A stretch of 64,000 nucleotides of DNA. Origin: Pontibacter coccineus. GTDB lineage: Bacteria > Bacteroidota > Bacteroidia > Cytophagales > Hymenobacteraceae. A program made the translations under genes and the position numbers. The notes below the pieces were generated by a model, which worked only from the letters and a program-made list of their open reading frames with translations, made no database searches and was not told where the DNA came from. The stretch is from the NCBI RefSeq assembly GCF_030546575.1, contig NZ_JAUOTN010000010.1, positions 1 to 64,000 on the forward strand. Reading direction: 5' to 3'. Shown one piece after another: positions 54,333-63,528 of this stretch (positions are counted from its first letter, which is position 1; each line of letters opens with the position of its first letter).

Positions 54333-56735
54333 TCAGCGCCGGAGGTCGAACTCTTTTACATCGCCGGTTTTGAAGGTATATATCGCACCGCGCACCCCGA
54401 TTTTCACTTCCTTGGACCAGCCTCTGTCAAATTTGATGATCAGTTTATCGCGGGTAATATTCAGCTCAAGCCTGTGTCCGCGATAGCGGAACTGTAGGTT
54501 GAGGCAGGGCATTTCATCTGGAAGCACCGGGTTAAGCCACAGCACATTGTCGCGGATCTCCAGGCCCGTGTAAGCGCGCTGCACCAGGTCTACCGTGCCG
54601 GCCATGGCGCCGAGGTGTATGCCTTCAGCCGTGGTGCCTCCCTGTATGTCTTCCAGGTCGCTCATCAGGGCCATCTCAAAGTTTGACCATGAGCGTTTTC
54701 GGTCCGACCGGGCCAGCACCCAGGCGTGCACGATCTTGCTCAACGTGGAGCCATGCGAAGTGCGCTTTTCGTAATAGGCAATGTTTTCAGGTATACGCTC
54801 GGGCTTAAAGTCGTAGTCAAGCTGTTTGAAAATGGAGAGCAATTCCTCAGAAGAAAACAGGTAGAAGAGCATCAACACATCGGCCTGTTTGCTGGCTTTG
54901 TACCTGTTCACGCTGTCGCCTTCGCTTTCGAGGATGCGATCGAGGCGCATGGCCTCGCCGTATTTAGCCTTGTACTTACCCCAGTCGAACTCCTGCAGCT
55001 GGTCGTAACCGTCGAATTGCGCAATGATCCTGGTATCTTCCAGAAAAGGCACGTACATGCGCTTGCCGATGTCTTCCCAGCGTGTCAGGTCGTCGGCCGT
55101 AATGTGCAGCTTGGCAAGCAGTTCTTCGTAGCGGGTGTCGTCGATCACCTCTTTGAGTTGCAGCGCCTTTTGGATAACCCAGACAGCCAGCATATTGGTA
55201 TAGGCGTTGTTGTTCAAGCCTACTTCCTCAGAATCAGGGTATTCGGTGTGGTACTCGTCAGGCCCCACTACATGCAGGATCTCGTAGCGACCGGTCCCCT
55301 GGTTGAGAGTAGCGATCGTTGACCAGAACTGCGCGATGTCCATCATCAGCTCAGCACCATGGTAGCTTAGAAAATCGATGTCATCGGTGGCCTGGTAGTA
55401 ATGCCATACATTGTAGGCGACGGCCGAGCTGATGTGCCGCTGCAGGAACGTGTTGTCGGGTAGCCAGCGGCCTGACTGCGGATTGAGGTGAATGACCTGG
55501 CTTTCCTCGCGACCGTTGCTGCCGCTTTGCCACGGAAACATGGCTCCTTTATACCCGGCCACTTTTGCGGCACTGCGGGCCTCGTTCAGACGACGGTAGC
55601 GGTACATGAGCAACCCCCGGGTGATGGCGGGCAGGTGCAGGTTTAGGAAAGGAAAGATAAACAGCTCATCCCAGAAAATGTGCCCCCTATAGGCCTCGCC
55701 GTGCCAGCCACGGGCAGGAACGCCTACGTCCAGGTCGACGGTGTGGCCCGAAACGGATTGCAGCAAATGGAAAATGTGCAGCCGCAGAACAGATTGTACT
55801 TTGGTATTGCAGGCCGTGTCGAGGTCGCAGCGGTTCCAGATGCGTTGCCACGCCCGCTTGTGCCCTTCCAGTGACTCCTCAAACGTGCCCTGCCGGAAGC
55901 TGTTGGTGCAGGCATCCTGCAGAGGCTCCGATATGGCCCAGTCGCGGGAGGTATAGATCAGCACGCTTTTCTCGAGTCGTAGGGGCTGGCCTTCAACAGC
56001 CTGCAGCTTAAACTGGTGTTCCACATAGCCTTGTTCAATCTTGGTCTGAGGCAACACACCGCTCGCTTTTCCATCCAGGTATACCTTGGTGCGGGCCACC
56101 TGCGCCATGCGGGTCTTGGACTGCACGGTCTGCACCACCAGGTACATGGTCTCCTCGTCGTGCTGGCCCTGTTCCAATGTTTCGAGGTGCTGACTGGCCA
56201 GTGCGCGGTAACGGGCCACGCCACTGTTGATCACGCGTCCGTCGAGGGCGGCCCGTACTTCTATTTCACCCGACCAGTTAACCGGCGTCAGCTGCCACTC
56301 CAGCACTGCCAGGTGCGGATCCGCCATGCTGACGATGCGGCGGGTGTTGAGCTTCGATTCGTGGCCTTTGCTGTCGCGGAAGTGCACATAGCGGCAAAGT
56401 AAGCCGTGCTGCATATCGAGCTCCTGCTTAAAATCCAGCACATCGACGTCATTTATGTGAAACCACTCCTCGCCCGGCTGCCGGAAGGAAACAGGCAGCC
56501 AGTTCGGCCAATTCACAAGGTCTTCATTTTCGATCTGCTTGCCGGCCACTTCAGAAGTGAGCCGGTTGTAGCCACCAGCCAGGTATGTACCGGGATAATG
56601 TACCTCCGGCTCCGCGCTGGCCTCCTCAAATGCTCCCCGGGTGGCAATATAGCCGTTCCCTAAGGTGCAGAGCGCTTCGCGCAGGGTCTGCTCTTTCGGA
56701 ACCCATTTGTCATAGATGATGCTCCAATCAGCCAT
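54333..56735 (-). CDS. GH65 family glycoside phosphorylase/hydrolase (trehalose or kojibiose phosphorylase-like)
   Basis: An 800-residue GH65 protein. The N-terminal beta-sandwich starts SIIYDKWVPKEQTLREALCTLGNGYIATRG. The (alpha/alpha)6 barrel contains RGWHGEAYRGHIFWDELF and the general acid Glu494 in VVGPDEYHTEYPDS. The HGSTLSKIVHAW loop (about residue 635) is the phosphate-binding region of phosphorylase members. EGIHLGAMAGTVDLVQRAY and a C-terminal beta domain follow. Family enzymes split alpha-glucosyl disaccharides with phosphate to beta-glucose 1-phosphate. The gene overlaps otsB by 8 bases and follows a beta-PGM-like gene, so beta-glucose 1-phosphate handling and a trehalose compound as substrate are plausible. 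Confidence 0.9.
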   Translation of the reverse strand: MADWSIIYDKWVPKEQTLREALCTLGNGYIATRGAFEEASAEPEVHYPGTYLAGGYNRLTSEVAGKQIENEDLVNWPNWLPVSFRQPGEEWFHINDVDVLDFKQELDMQHGLLCRYVHFRDSKGHESKLNTRRIVSMADPHLAVLEWQLTPVNWSGEIEVRAALDGRVINSGVARYRALASQHLETLEQGQHDEETMYLVVQTVQSKTRMAQVARTKVYLDGKASGVLPQTKIEQGYVEHQFKLQAVEGQPLRLEKSVLIYTSRDWAISEPLQDACTNSFRQGTFEESLEGHKRAWQRIWNRCDLDTACNTKVQSVLRLHIFHLLQSVSGHTVDLDVGVPARGWHGEAYRGHIFWDELFIFPFLNLHLPAITRGLLMYRYRRLNEARSAAKVAGYKGAMFPWQSGSNGREESQVIHLNPQSGRWLPDNTFLQRHISSAVAYNVWHYYQATDDIDFLSYHGAELMMDIAQFWSTIATLNQGTGRYEILHVVGPDEYHTEYPDSEEVGLNNNAYTNMLAVWVIQKALQLKEVIDDTRYEELLAKLHITADDLTRWEDIGKRMYVPFLEDTRIIAQFDGYDQLQEFDWGKYKAKYGEAMRLDRILESEGDSVNRYKASKQADVLMLFYLFSSEELLSIFKQLDYDFKPERIPENIAYYEKRTSHGSTLSKIVHAWVLARSDRKRSWSNFEMALMSDLEDIQGGTTAEGIHLGAMAGTVDLVQRAYTGLEIRDNVLWLNPVLPDEMPCLNLQFRYRGHRLELNITRDKLIIKFDRGWSKEVKIGVRGAIYTFKTGDVKEFDLRR

Positions 56736-57549
56736 TACGTTGTGTCTTGATGGTATCTGTCAGGTCTTCCAGGAAAATACGCACTTCGTCCACACTCTCC
56801 AGGCGGTAGGTAGCGGCTGTTCTGTCGGCGTGCTCGCCCACCAGTACACCTATACCTATCCCTTGCAGCTCTGCAAAAGCGTCTTCGTCGGTTATATCGT
56901 CCCCAATGTAGAGCGGCATGTATTTCCCATCGTTTAAACCCAGCTCTTCCATCAGCCACATCACGGCTTTGCCTTTGTGCCAGTCAATGTTCGGCTTGAG
57001 CTCGTAGATCTTTTTGCCATGGCCGATCTTCAGCTCCGGCATAGCATCCAGTACTTCGTCCACAGCCTTCCTGACGGCTTCCACCTGATCGTCGGCCACA
57101 TTGCGATAGTGCACGGCAATTGCGTACCGCTTCCGCTCCACCAGACTGCCCGCTATACCTTGTAGCTTTTCCTGCAGGATGCCATCCGCTTTGTCCAGCG
57201 CAGGCAGGGCGGTTTTAGCGCCTCCGGGTTCAGAGGCCATACCTCCCGGACCGGTGATGTCGAATCCGTGTGAACCGGCAAAGTATAAGTTGTCAAGCTT
57301 GACCAGTTCCTCCACGTTCCGGCGGTCACGCCCGCTGACAACGGCCACTTTGGTTACGGCAGCCAGCTCGTGCAGGGCAGTCCGCATCTCATCCGACAGA
57401 ATGGCCATTTCAGGTCGCTGCACGATGGGCGTCAGGCAACCGTCGTAGTCTAGGAAAATGGCGGGGGTTTTGCCCTGCAACTGGGCTTTGAGTTCGTTGA
57501 GTTGGCCGAGGGCCGATGGCAGTTCGTGGGCCTCACGTTTCTGTATCAT
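56728..57549 (-). CDS. otsB: Trehalose-6-phosphate phosphatase
   Basis: A 273-residue HAD-superfamily phosphatase. Motif I is IFLDYDGCLTPI (Asp34, Asp36), motif II VAVVSGRD, the cap domain holds GSHGFDITGPGG, and motif IV is YIGDDITDEDAFAEL. The segment HGKKIYELKPNIDWHKGKAV is typical of OtsB. It would release trehalose from trehalose 6-phosphate. No otsA (trehalose-6-phosphate synthase) is in the window. It lies 31 bases after the beta-PGM-like gene and overlaps the GH65 gene by 8 bases, suggesting translational coupling. Confidence 0.92.
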   Translation of the reverse strand: MIQKREAHELPSALGQLNELKAQLQGKTPAIFLDYDGCLTPIVQRPEMAILSDEMRTALHELAAVTKVAVVSGRDRRNVEELVKLDNLYFAGSHGFDITGPGGMASEPGGAKTALPALDKADGILQEKLQGIAGSLVERKRYAIAVHYRNVADDQVEAVRKAVDEVLDAMPELKIGHGKKIYELKPNIDWHKGKAVMWLMEELGLNDGKYMPLYIGDDITDEDAFAELQGIGIGVLVGEHADRTAATYRLESVDEVRIFLEDLTDTIKTQRNG

Positions 57550-57580
57550 GATGTTGGATTAGAGATCGGTGTCGGGATGT

Positions 57581-58327
57581 TTATACCTTGGGAAATTCCT
57601 GGATCACCAGGTCAGCGCCACCCGCTTTCAGAGCGGCTTCGTCGTGGGTGCGGTCTACACCTACTACCAGGCCGAAGCCGCCGGCTTTCGCGGCCTGTAC
57701 TCCTTTGCGAGCATCCTCGAATACGGCGACCTCCTGGGGGGCTATACCTAAGCGGCGGGCGGCTTCCAGAAAAACATCCGGGGCGGGCTTGCCTTTCAGT
57801 CCCAGCTGTGAGGCTTGCAGCCCATCGACGTGCTCTTCAAACAGCTGCGCTATACCTGCGGCATGCAGCACATCCACACAATTTTTGCTGGCCGAGATAA
57901 TGGCTGTGCGTAAACCGTTTTGTTTCTGTTGTTTGAGCCAGGCGATGGTATCATCATATACATCGACCCCTTCCTGCCTGACCAATTCCTGAAAGTACAT
58001 ATTTTTCAGGTTGCCTAGTCCTCCCACTGTTTCTTGTCCCTCCTCGTCTTCGGGTGCGCCCTCTGGCAAACGGATGCCGCGCGACTCCAAAAAGTTGCGC
58101 ACGCCGTCGTAGCGCGGAATGCCGTCAATGTGCTCCCGGTAGTCGGTTTCAATGTCAAGCGGCTCGTAGTGCTTGCCCTCTTTCTCGCCGCGCTTCTGCA
58201 GGTAGGCATCAAACATGCGTTTCCAGGCCTGGGCGTGTACCCGGGCAGTCTGCGTCACGACACCATCGAGGTCAAAAATCAAGGCTTTGATGTTTTTGTC
58301 CTGGAGATTCTGCTGAAGCGTATTCAT
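57581..58327 (-). CDS. Beta-phosphoglucomutase-family HAD hydrolase
   Basis: A 248-residue HAD subfamily IA protein. Motif I is LIFDLDGVVTQTA (Asp19, Asp21), where Asp21 would be the acid/base of a mutase. The helical cap includes YREHIDGIPRYDGVRNFL. Motif II is AIISASKN, and motif III/IV lies in KPAPDVFLEAA and VAVFEDARKGVQAAKAGGF. Beta-PGM converts beta-glucose 1-phosphate to glucose 6-phosphate, the product of a GH65 phosphorylase. It is the first gene of a three-gene unit with otsB and GH65. The insertion RLPEGAPEDEEGQ is longer than in classical PgmB, so a related phosphatase is the main alternative. Confidence 0.85.
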   Translation of the reverse strand: MNTLQQNLQDKNIKALIFDLDGVVTQTARVHAQAWKRMFDAYLQKRGEKEGKHYEPLDIETDYREHIDGIPRYDGVRNFLESRGIRLPEGAPEDEEGQETVGGLGNLKNMYFQELVRQEGVDVYDDTIAWLKQQKQNGLRTAIISASKNCVDVLHAAGIAQLFEEHVDGLQASQLGLKGKPAPDVFLEAARRLGIAPQEVAVFEDARKGVQAAKAGGFGLVVGVDRTHDEAALKAGGADLVIQEFPKV

Positions 58328-58855
58328 TTTTTCGGTTAGTTAAAGATCAGGGTACCAGATGGGCGTTAAGCCTGGGGTATAGTTTAGGTATACTTGGCTG
58401 CGTGAGCCTCATAAAGAATCAATAAGCGCCTAAGGTATACCTTCTGTGCGCTCATGCGGCGGCACGTCAGGCGCCTGCTCCGGGTGGGTGGTCTGGTGCT
58501 GTTCACCGGTTACCTCCTTCGGGTGGGTCGGTGGGGTTCTTTTTCCGTCGTCTTCACGCAGAATTTTGGCCTTTGGCGATGATTTATCGTTTGGCTGGTC
58601 CTTTTGTTCCTCTTTCATGGTCTGGGGCTTTTGGTGTAACATTCCAGTAAGCTTCATACGCATGAACTCGCTTCATCGAATGAAATCAACCGGTCTTAGA
58701 CCTACGCAGGAGTCCGCCAAATGATACCTTTCCTGTGCTAGCTGCCCAAATTAACGTATCTTTATACCTGAAAGACTATATTTCCTGCTCATTCCGAAAA
58801 ACCTTGCAGGCCCTTTAAGAGTAGTTCCTGCCGTAACACCTTGACAATTTAAAAC
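58328..58855. other. Intergenic region between the beta-PGM-like gene and pgi
   Basis: This stretch carries the possible small gene at 58430-58663, a perfect palindrome AAGGTATACCTT at 58432-58443, and further AGGTATA words at 58387 and 58762. TATATTTC at 58771-58778 is one base off the TAnnTTTG consensus and may be the pgi promoter. Nothing else is recognised. Confidence 0.5.
58430..58663 (-). CDS. Small hydrophilic, Pro/Glu/Lys/His-rich protein (possible gene)
   Basis: A 77-residue frame, or 62 residues if the Met codon at 58618 (MKEEQKDQPNDKSS) is used. It has no hydrophobic segment and no Cys, and many Pro, Lys, Glu, Gln and His (KEVTGEQHQTTHPEQAPDVPPHE). This composition suggests an intrinsically disordered protein. 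I recognise no family. It lies upstream of the beta-PGM gene on the same strand, 102 bases away. The opposite-strand frame over the same bases is Cys/Trp-rich and looks like a shadow. Small disordered proteins of this sort occur in related genomes, but I cannot confirm expression. Confidence 0.4.
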   Translation of the reverse strand: MRMKLTGMLHQKPQTMKEEQKDQPNDKSSPKAKILREDDGKRTPPTHPKEVTGEQHQTTHPEQAPDVPPHERTEGIP

Positions 58856-60505
58856 ATGCTACACACCGACAATCCGACCCATACCAACGCCTGGAAAAAA
58901 CTGGAAACTCACTTCACTGAACTGAGGCAAAAGCACTTGCGCGATTTGTTCAAGGCCGATCCGGATCGCTTCAAGAAATTCTCGTTTGAGGTAGACGGCA
59001 CGCTCTACGATTTCTCCAAAAACCGCATCACGGAAGAAACGCTGGATCTGTTAACTGATTTAGCCGAGGAAACTAACGTACCGGCTGCCATCGAGAGCAT
59101 GCTGCGCGGCGAGAAAATCAATGCCACCGAAGGCCGTGCCGTGCTGCACACTGCCCTGCGCAACTTCACGGATCAGGAACTGATCGTGGATGGCGAGAAT
59201 GTGCTGGAGGAGGTGCGGGATGTGCAGCGCCAGATGAAGGACTTCTGCGACCGCCTGCACAGCGGCGCGTGGACCGGCTATACCGGTAAAAAAGTGCAGC
59301 ACGTTGTGAACATAGGGATTGGCGGCTCGCACCTGGGCCCGCAGATGGTGACCGAGGCGCTCAAAAAATACCAAAAGCCGGATATCGAGGTGCACTTTAT
59401 CTCGAATGTGGACGGCACCGATGCGGCCGAGGTCCTGCGGAAAGTGGATCCGGAAACAACCCTCTTTATCATTGCCTCCAAAACCTTCACTACGAAAGAA
59501 ACGATTGCCAACGCCCACATGGCACGCAGCTGGTTTCTGGCAACGGCCAAAGACGAGGCGCATGTCAGCAAGCACTTTGTGGCGCTCTCCACCAACACGG
59601 AGGCAGTTTCTAAATTCGGCATCGCCCCGGAAAACACCTTCCGCTTCTGGGATTGGGTAGGCGGGCGCTTCTCGCTCTGGTCGGCCATCGGCCTGTCGGT
59701 TGCTTGCGCCATTGGCTATGACAAGTTCGAAGAGTTGCTGCGCGGTGCCGAGTCCATGGACAAGCACCTAAAAAATACCCCGATGCGCCAGAACATACCG
59801 GTGCTGATGGCTTTGCTGAGCGTGTGGTATACTAACTTCTTTGAGTCGCAGTCGCATGCTGTGCTGCCTTATGACCAGTACCTGCGCCTGTTGCCGGAGT
59901 ACCTGCAGCAATTGCAGATGGAAAGCAACGGCAAGACCGCCATGCGCAACGGCGAGTATGTCAACTTCCAGACGCAGCCGGTGATCTGGGGGGCGGCCGG
60001 TACCAACGGACAACACTCTTTCTTCCAGCTGATTCACCAGGGCACTGTCCTTATACCTTCCGATTTTCTGGCTCCGGTAAACAGCCACAACCCGATTGGC
60101 GAGCATCACCCGATGCTGCTCTCCAACTTCTTTGCCCAGACGGAGGCCCTGATGAAGGGCAAAACCGAAGCGGAAGTGCGTGCCGAATTGGAGAAGAAAG
60201 GGATGGCCGGTGAAGAACTAGAGCAACTGGTGCCACACAAGATATTCGAGGGCAACAAGCCGTCCACCTCTATTATGTTCGACTTGCTGACGCCCTATAG
60301 CCTGGGCAGCCTGATTGCGATGTACGAGCACAAGACCTTTGTGCAGGGTGTGATCTGGAACGTGTACAGTTTCGACCAGTGGGGCGTAGAACTGGGCAAG
60401 CAACTGGCCGGCGCAATTGAAGAGGAACTGCTCAACGATAAGACTGCCGAGCACGACAGTTCCACAGCCGGACTGATTAATTACTACAGACAAAAACGCA
60501 AATAG
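58856..60505 (+). CDS. pgi: Glucose-6-phosphate isomerase
   Basis: A 549-residue sugar isomerase of the long (E. coli-like) type. Landmarks: [29 protein letters not shown] (about 150), [14 protein letters not shown] with the phosphate site, [19 protein letters not shown], and [20 protein letters not shown]-like [12 protein letters not shown] carrying the catalytic residues. [21 protein letters not shown] is at the C-terminus. It connects glucose 6-phosphate with fructose 6-phosphate, and so links the neighbouring GH65/beta-PGM unit to the PfkB kinase and aldolase. It is transcribed divergently from that unit. Confidence 0.97.
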   Translation: MLHTDNPTHTNAWKKLETHFTELRQKHLRDLFKADPDRFKKFSFEVDGTLYDFSKNRITEETLDLLTDLAEETNVPAAIESMLRGEKINATEGRAVLHTALRNFTDQELIVDGENVLEEVRDVQRQMKDFCDRLHSGAWTGYTGKKVQHVVNIGIGGSHLGPQMVTEALKKYQKPDIEVHFISNVDGTDAAEVLRKVDPETTLFIIASKTFTTKETIANAHMARSWFLATAKDEAHVSKHFVALSTNTEAVSKFGIAPENTFRFWDWVGGRFSLWSAIGLSVACAIGYDKFEELLRGAESMDKHLKNTPMRQNIPVLMALLSVWYTNFFESQSHAVLPYDQYLRLLPEYLQQLQMESNGKTAMRNGEYVNFQTQPVIWGAAGTNGQHSFFQLIHQGTVLIPSDFLAPVNSHNPIGEHHPMLLSNFFAQTEALMKGKTEAEVRAELEKKGMAGEELEQLVPHKIFEGNKPSTSIMFDLLTPYSLGSLIAMYEHKTFVQGVIWNVYSFDQWGVELGKQLAGAIEEELLNDKTAEHDSSTAGLINYYRQKRK

Positions 60506-60553
60506 GCGAAAACCTTGTGGCAAGGCTGCGTTTAAGGATGGTACCTATACCTT

Positions 60554-62152
60554 ATGCAGCACCTATACCTTAAAACGACGCTTCTGCTGCTTCTCACACT
60601 CTTGCTAAGCAGTTGCGCCGACGATAATTTTTACCAACAAGACGCTTTGGTGCAGCCGGGGGAGTATGACCTGCCCCCGGCCGGCGCCGACAGCGTATGG
60701 GTAGTGGCAGGCCGCCACTACGACCGCAACTGGCTGCACCGCCTTTTCTGGGGCAACCACCACCGCGATAGCTGGACCACCCCCGTTCAGCTCCCCGTGT
60801 TTGACCTTTCCCGGGTGAAAGGCGGCATGAAAGTCGTCAAGAAAGGCGGCGGCTTCCAAACCAGCAGTTTTCAGCTTCAGGACAGTCTCGGCCGCATTTA
60901 TGCCTTCCGTTCCATCGACAAGAATCCGGTGCAGGTACTGGCCAAATTCTGGCAACCAACCTTCGTCACCAACATCCTCCGCGATCAAATCTCGTCTGCC
61001 AACCCCTATGGGGCCTTAATCATACCTGACTTGGCCGAAGCGGCTGGCGTTTTCCACTCCTCCCCCGCCCTCTACTATGTTCCAAAGAGCGATACAGCTT
61101 TCGGAGTATACGCCGAGGCGGTGCAGGGCAAGGTATACATGCTCGAGGAGAAATTTGATGGCATGGCCGACACCTTGCGCATATTTGGGAATGTGGCTGG
61201 ATTTGCGGACTCCGAAGATGCCTTGCGCGATCGTTATGAGACCAACACCCATCATTTCGATCAGAAGGCCTTTGCCCGCGCCCGGCTCCTGGATGTGCTC
61301 GTCGGTGACTGGGACCGCCACAAAGGCCAGTGGGACTGGGCTGTTTACGCAGAGGGCACTGATACGATCTATAAGCCCATCCCCAAGGACCGTGACCAGG
61401 TCTTTTTGAAAATGAAAGACGGCGCTATACCTGCCATCGCCACCAGCAAGCTGATGGCCCGGAAGTTCAACTCTTTCGGACCGAAGATCAAAGATGTGAA
61501 AGCCCTGATGATCAATGCCCGGTTCATTGACGAGCGCCTGATCCATGAACTGACCCGCGAGGAATGGGTGGCCATTGCAAAGGATATGCAGGAAAAGCTG
61601 ACAGATGTAGTGATTGAAAAGGCGGTTCACAACCTGCCTCCGCCCATCTATACCTTGAAAGGAGCGGATGTCATTCAAAACCTGAAAAACCGGCGCGACC
61701 AACTCCCTGAAGTGGCTGCAGAAATGTATGAGATCCTGGCCAGTGAGGTCACTATTGCCGGCACTGACCAACCGGATATCTTTCGGGTTCGAAGATTAGA
61801 TGATGACCGCACTGAAGTAACCTTAAGCCGCCCCGCCCAAAACGGTACACCTGGAAAGGTCCTTTACCAGCGAACATTCTTCCGGAAAGAAACCGAGAAG
61901 ATCACGTTGCATGGCCTCAGTGGTGGTGATGTATTCTTAGTGGAAGGCGATGTGGCCGAAGGGATATTGGTAGAGGTATACGGTGGCCTCGGAGAAGATG
62001 AGATCACGGATAAATCCACTGTGGAAGGGTGGCGCAAGATGACCCACATCTACGACACCGAGCGCGGCAACGAAATCGACTTCGGCACCGAAGCCAAAGA
62101 CCTGACCACCCGTGATGTTAGGGTGCATGCCTATGACCGGGAAGGAAATTAA
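60554..62152 (+). CDS. Lipoprotein with CotH/FAM20-like kinase signature
   Basis: The 532-residue product has a lipoprotein signal (TLLLLLTLLLSSC, Cys21). A Gly-rich, Lys-containing strand pair (GMKVVKKGGGFQTSSFQL, about 91-108) is followed by RIYAFRSIDKNP. Then comes VGDWDRHKGQW (about 250-260) and, 15 residues on, YKPIPKDRDQVF (273-284). The pair DRHxxQW ... DxDxxF resembles the catalytic and metal-binding motifs of CotH and FAM20-type atypical kinases. Similar sequence is also found, in my memory, in the middle of long Bacteroidota metallophosphoesterase proteins that end in a barrel. Here no phosphoesterase and no barrel are present. The kinase assignment is inference. It lies 48 bases after pgi and may be co-transcribed. 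Confidence 0.6.
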   Translation: MQHLYLKTTLLLLLTLLLSSCADDNFYQQDALVQPGEYDLPPAGADSVWVVAGRHYDRNWLHRLFWGNHHRDSWTTPVQLPVFDLSRVKGGMKVVKKGGGFQTSSFQLQDSLGRIYAFRSIDKNPVQVLAKFWQPTFVTNILRDQISSANPYGALIIPDLAEAAGVFHSSPALYYVPKSDTAFGVYAEAVQGKVYMLEEKFDGMADTLRIFGNVAGFADSEDALRDRYETNTHHFDQKAFARARLLDVLVGDWDRHKGQWDWAVYAEGTDTIYKPIPKDRDQVFLKMKDGAIPAIATSKLMARKFNSFGPKIKDVKALMINARFIDERLIHELTREEWVAIAKDMQEKLTDVVIEKAVHNLPPPIYTLKGADVIQNLKNRRDQLPEVAAEMYEILASEVTIAGTDQPDIFRVRRLDDDRTEVTLSRPAQNGTPGKVLYQRTFFRKETEKITLHGLSGGDVFLVEGDVAEGILVEVYGGLGEDEITDKSTVEGWRKMTHIYDTERGNEIDFGTEAKDLTTRDVRVHAYDREGN

Positions 62153-62349
62153 AGGTTGAAAGTTAGAGTTTTTAGGTGTTGGAGAGGGAAGGAATCTGAA
62201 ACCGAGCGGACAGATGTCAGTATGTTTTATCTGTGGTAACAGGCTAAAAACTTAAACTCCCTTTTAGGAGCACACTGATCTTATTTCGTTATAAAATGAG
62301 TAGTCAATGCAGCCTATACCACTCTTAAACTTTCTAACTCCCAAACTCC

Positions 62350-63429
62350 TCAACTCTTCAGGCTTTTCTCCAGCATTTTCAGCACAAAATTTTCCATATT
62401 CGTGAGATGTTCGGTCTTGGATTTGGTGGGATCGTGCTTTTTGAGGAAGCTCATCAGTTTGTCTTCCCGGAAGAGGTTCACCACTTCAGGGTGAATGTAG
62501 TATTTGCTGCAGACCGTCGGCGTGTTACCAAGGCCCTTGGCCACCTCCTTCACCGCCTCTTTTATACCTTTCTCCTTGTCGATCTCAGGCTTCTCGTCGA
62601 TGACGCGCTCCAGGCACTCCACCATGCGCACGGTGCCACCCCAGGTCCTGAAATCCTTCGCTGTGAAATCATAAGCGGTCACCGCCCGCAGGTATTCATT
62701 CACGTCCCCTGACTCCAACGTTTGCCGCTCGCCGGCTTCGTCATAATACTGAAACAGGTCATAGCCCGGTATCTCTTTGCACTTCTTCACGAGCTGCGCC
62801 AGTCGCCTGTCTTTCAGGTCAATTTTCTGCTCTACCCCTTTCTTGCCCACAAAGGAAAAGGTGACGGTGTGGCCATTGAACGTCACGTGCCGGTCGCGCA
62901 GCGTGGTAAGCCCATACGATTTGTTTGATTTGGCATAAGCGCGGTTGCCGACCCGGATCAGCGCGTTGTCCATGATCGACACGACCAGCGCCGTCACTTT
63001 GCGCTTGTCGAGCTGACGGGACTGTATGTCTTGCTGAACCTGCTCGCGTAGCGTGGGCAATGACTTACCAAACGTGATCATGCGGCCGAACTTGGTCAGG
63101 TTGCGGGCATGCTGCCACTCATTGTGGTAAATATACTGCTTGCGCCCTTTGTCATCACGCCCGGTGGCCTGCAAGTGTCCCCGGGCAGTTTTCGCGATCC
63201 AGACTTCGGTCCAGGCAGGCGGTATCACCAGCTTTTTGATGCGCTCAAGTGTCTTTTCGTCTGTCACCTTCTCACCTTTTGAGTCGAGGTAGTAGAAGCC
63301 TGTGCCGGCCTTTTTTCGGGTGATGCCCGGCCTTTCGTCAGAGGTATAGCGCAGGCCCGCCCACTCCGCTGAGAGGGCAGGATCTTTATATAAATTGTGT
63401 AGTTCTTTCTTTGTCATTCGCTCAGGCAT
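62350..63429 (-). CDS. DNA topoisomerase IB (poxvirus-like type)
   Basis: A 359-residue type IB topoisomerase that relaxes supercoils through a 3'-phosphotyrosine. The N-terminal domain (GLRYTSDERPGITRKKAGTGFYY, IPPAWTEVWIAKTARGHLQATGRD) matches bacterial members of the vaccinia-like family. Active-site residues are visible: Arg159 in LIRVGN, Arg261 in KDFRTWGGT, and the nucleophile in CSKYYIHP (about Tyr311). The length is typical. It is monocistronic. Bacteria holding this enzyme use it besides topoisomerase IA, and it is often subject to horizontal spread, though base composition here looks like its neighbours. Confidence 0.94.
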   Translation of the reverse strand: MPERMTKKELHNLYKDPALSAEWAGLRYTSDERPGITRKKAGTGFYYLDSKGEKVTDEKTLERIKKLVIPPAWTEVWIAKTARGHLQATGRDDKGRKQYIYHNEWQHARNLTKFGRMITFGKSLPTLREQVQQDIQSRQLDKRKVTALVVSIMDNALIRVGNRAYAKSNKSYGLTTLRDRHVTFNGHTVTFSFVGKKGVEQKIDLKDRRLAQLVKKCKEIPGYDLFQYYDEAGERQTLESGDVNEYLRAVTAYDFTAKDFRTWGGTVRMVECLERVIDEKPEIDKEKGIKEAVKEVAKGLGNTPTVCSKYYIHPEVVNLFREDKLMSFLKKHDPTKSKTEHLTNMENFVLKMLEKSLKS

Positions 63430-63528
63430 TAGGCGCCTGCTGCCTATAATACATAAAACCCATGCAAAAGTTATCAGCGATAGAAGCTGCCTAACAGCTT
63501 TTGCCTATACCTCCTCAACATTTCCGCT

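Noticed and set aside
59060-59767. 235-residue minus-strand frame within pgi
   Set aside because: Shadow of a highly conserved gene. It has no recognisable protein features.
60554-62152. Truncated or frameshifted remnant of a long metallophosphoesterase-barrel protein
   Set aside because: The gene has its own lipoprotein signal, and the 197 bases after the stop show no barrel-like coding in any frame, so it seems a complete shorter protein.
62350-63429. Horizontal acquisition of topoisomerase IB
   Set aside because: The family is known to move between lineages, but base composition and the presence of AGGTATA words here look like the rest of the window.
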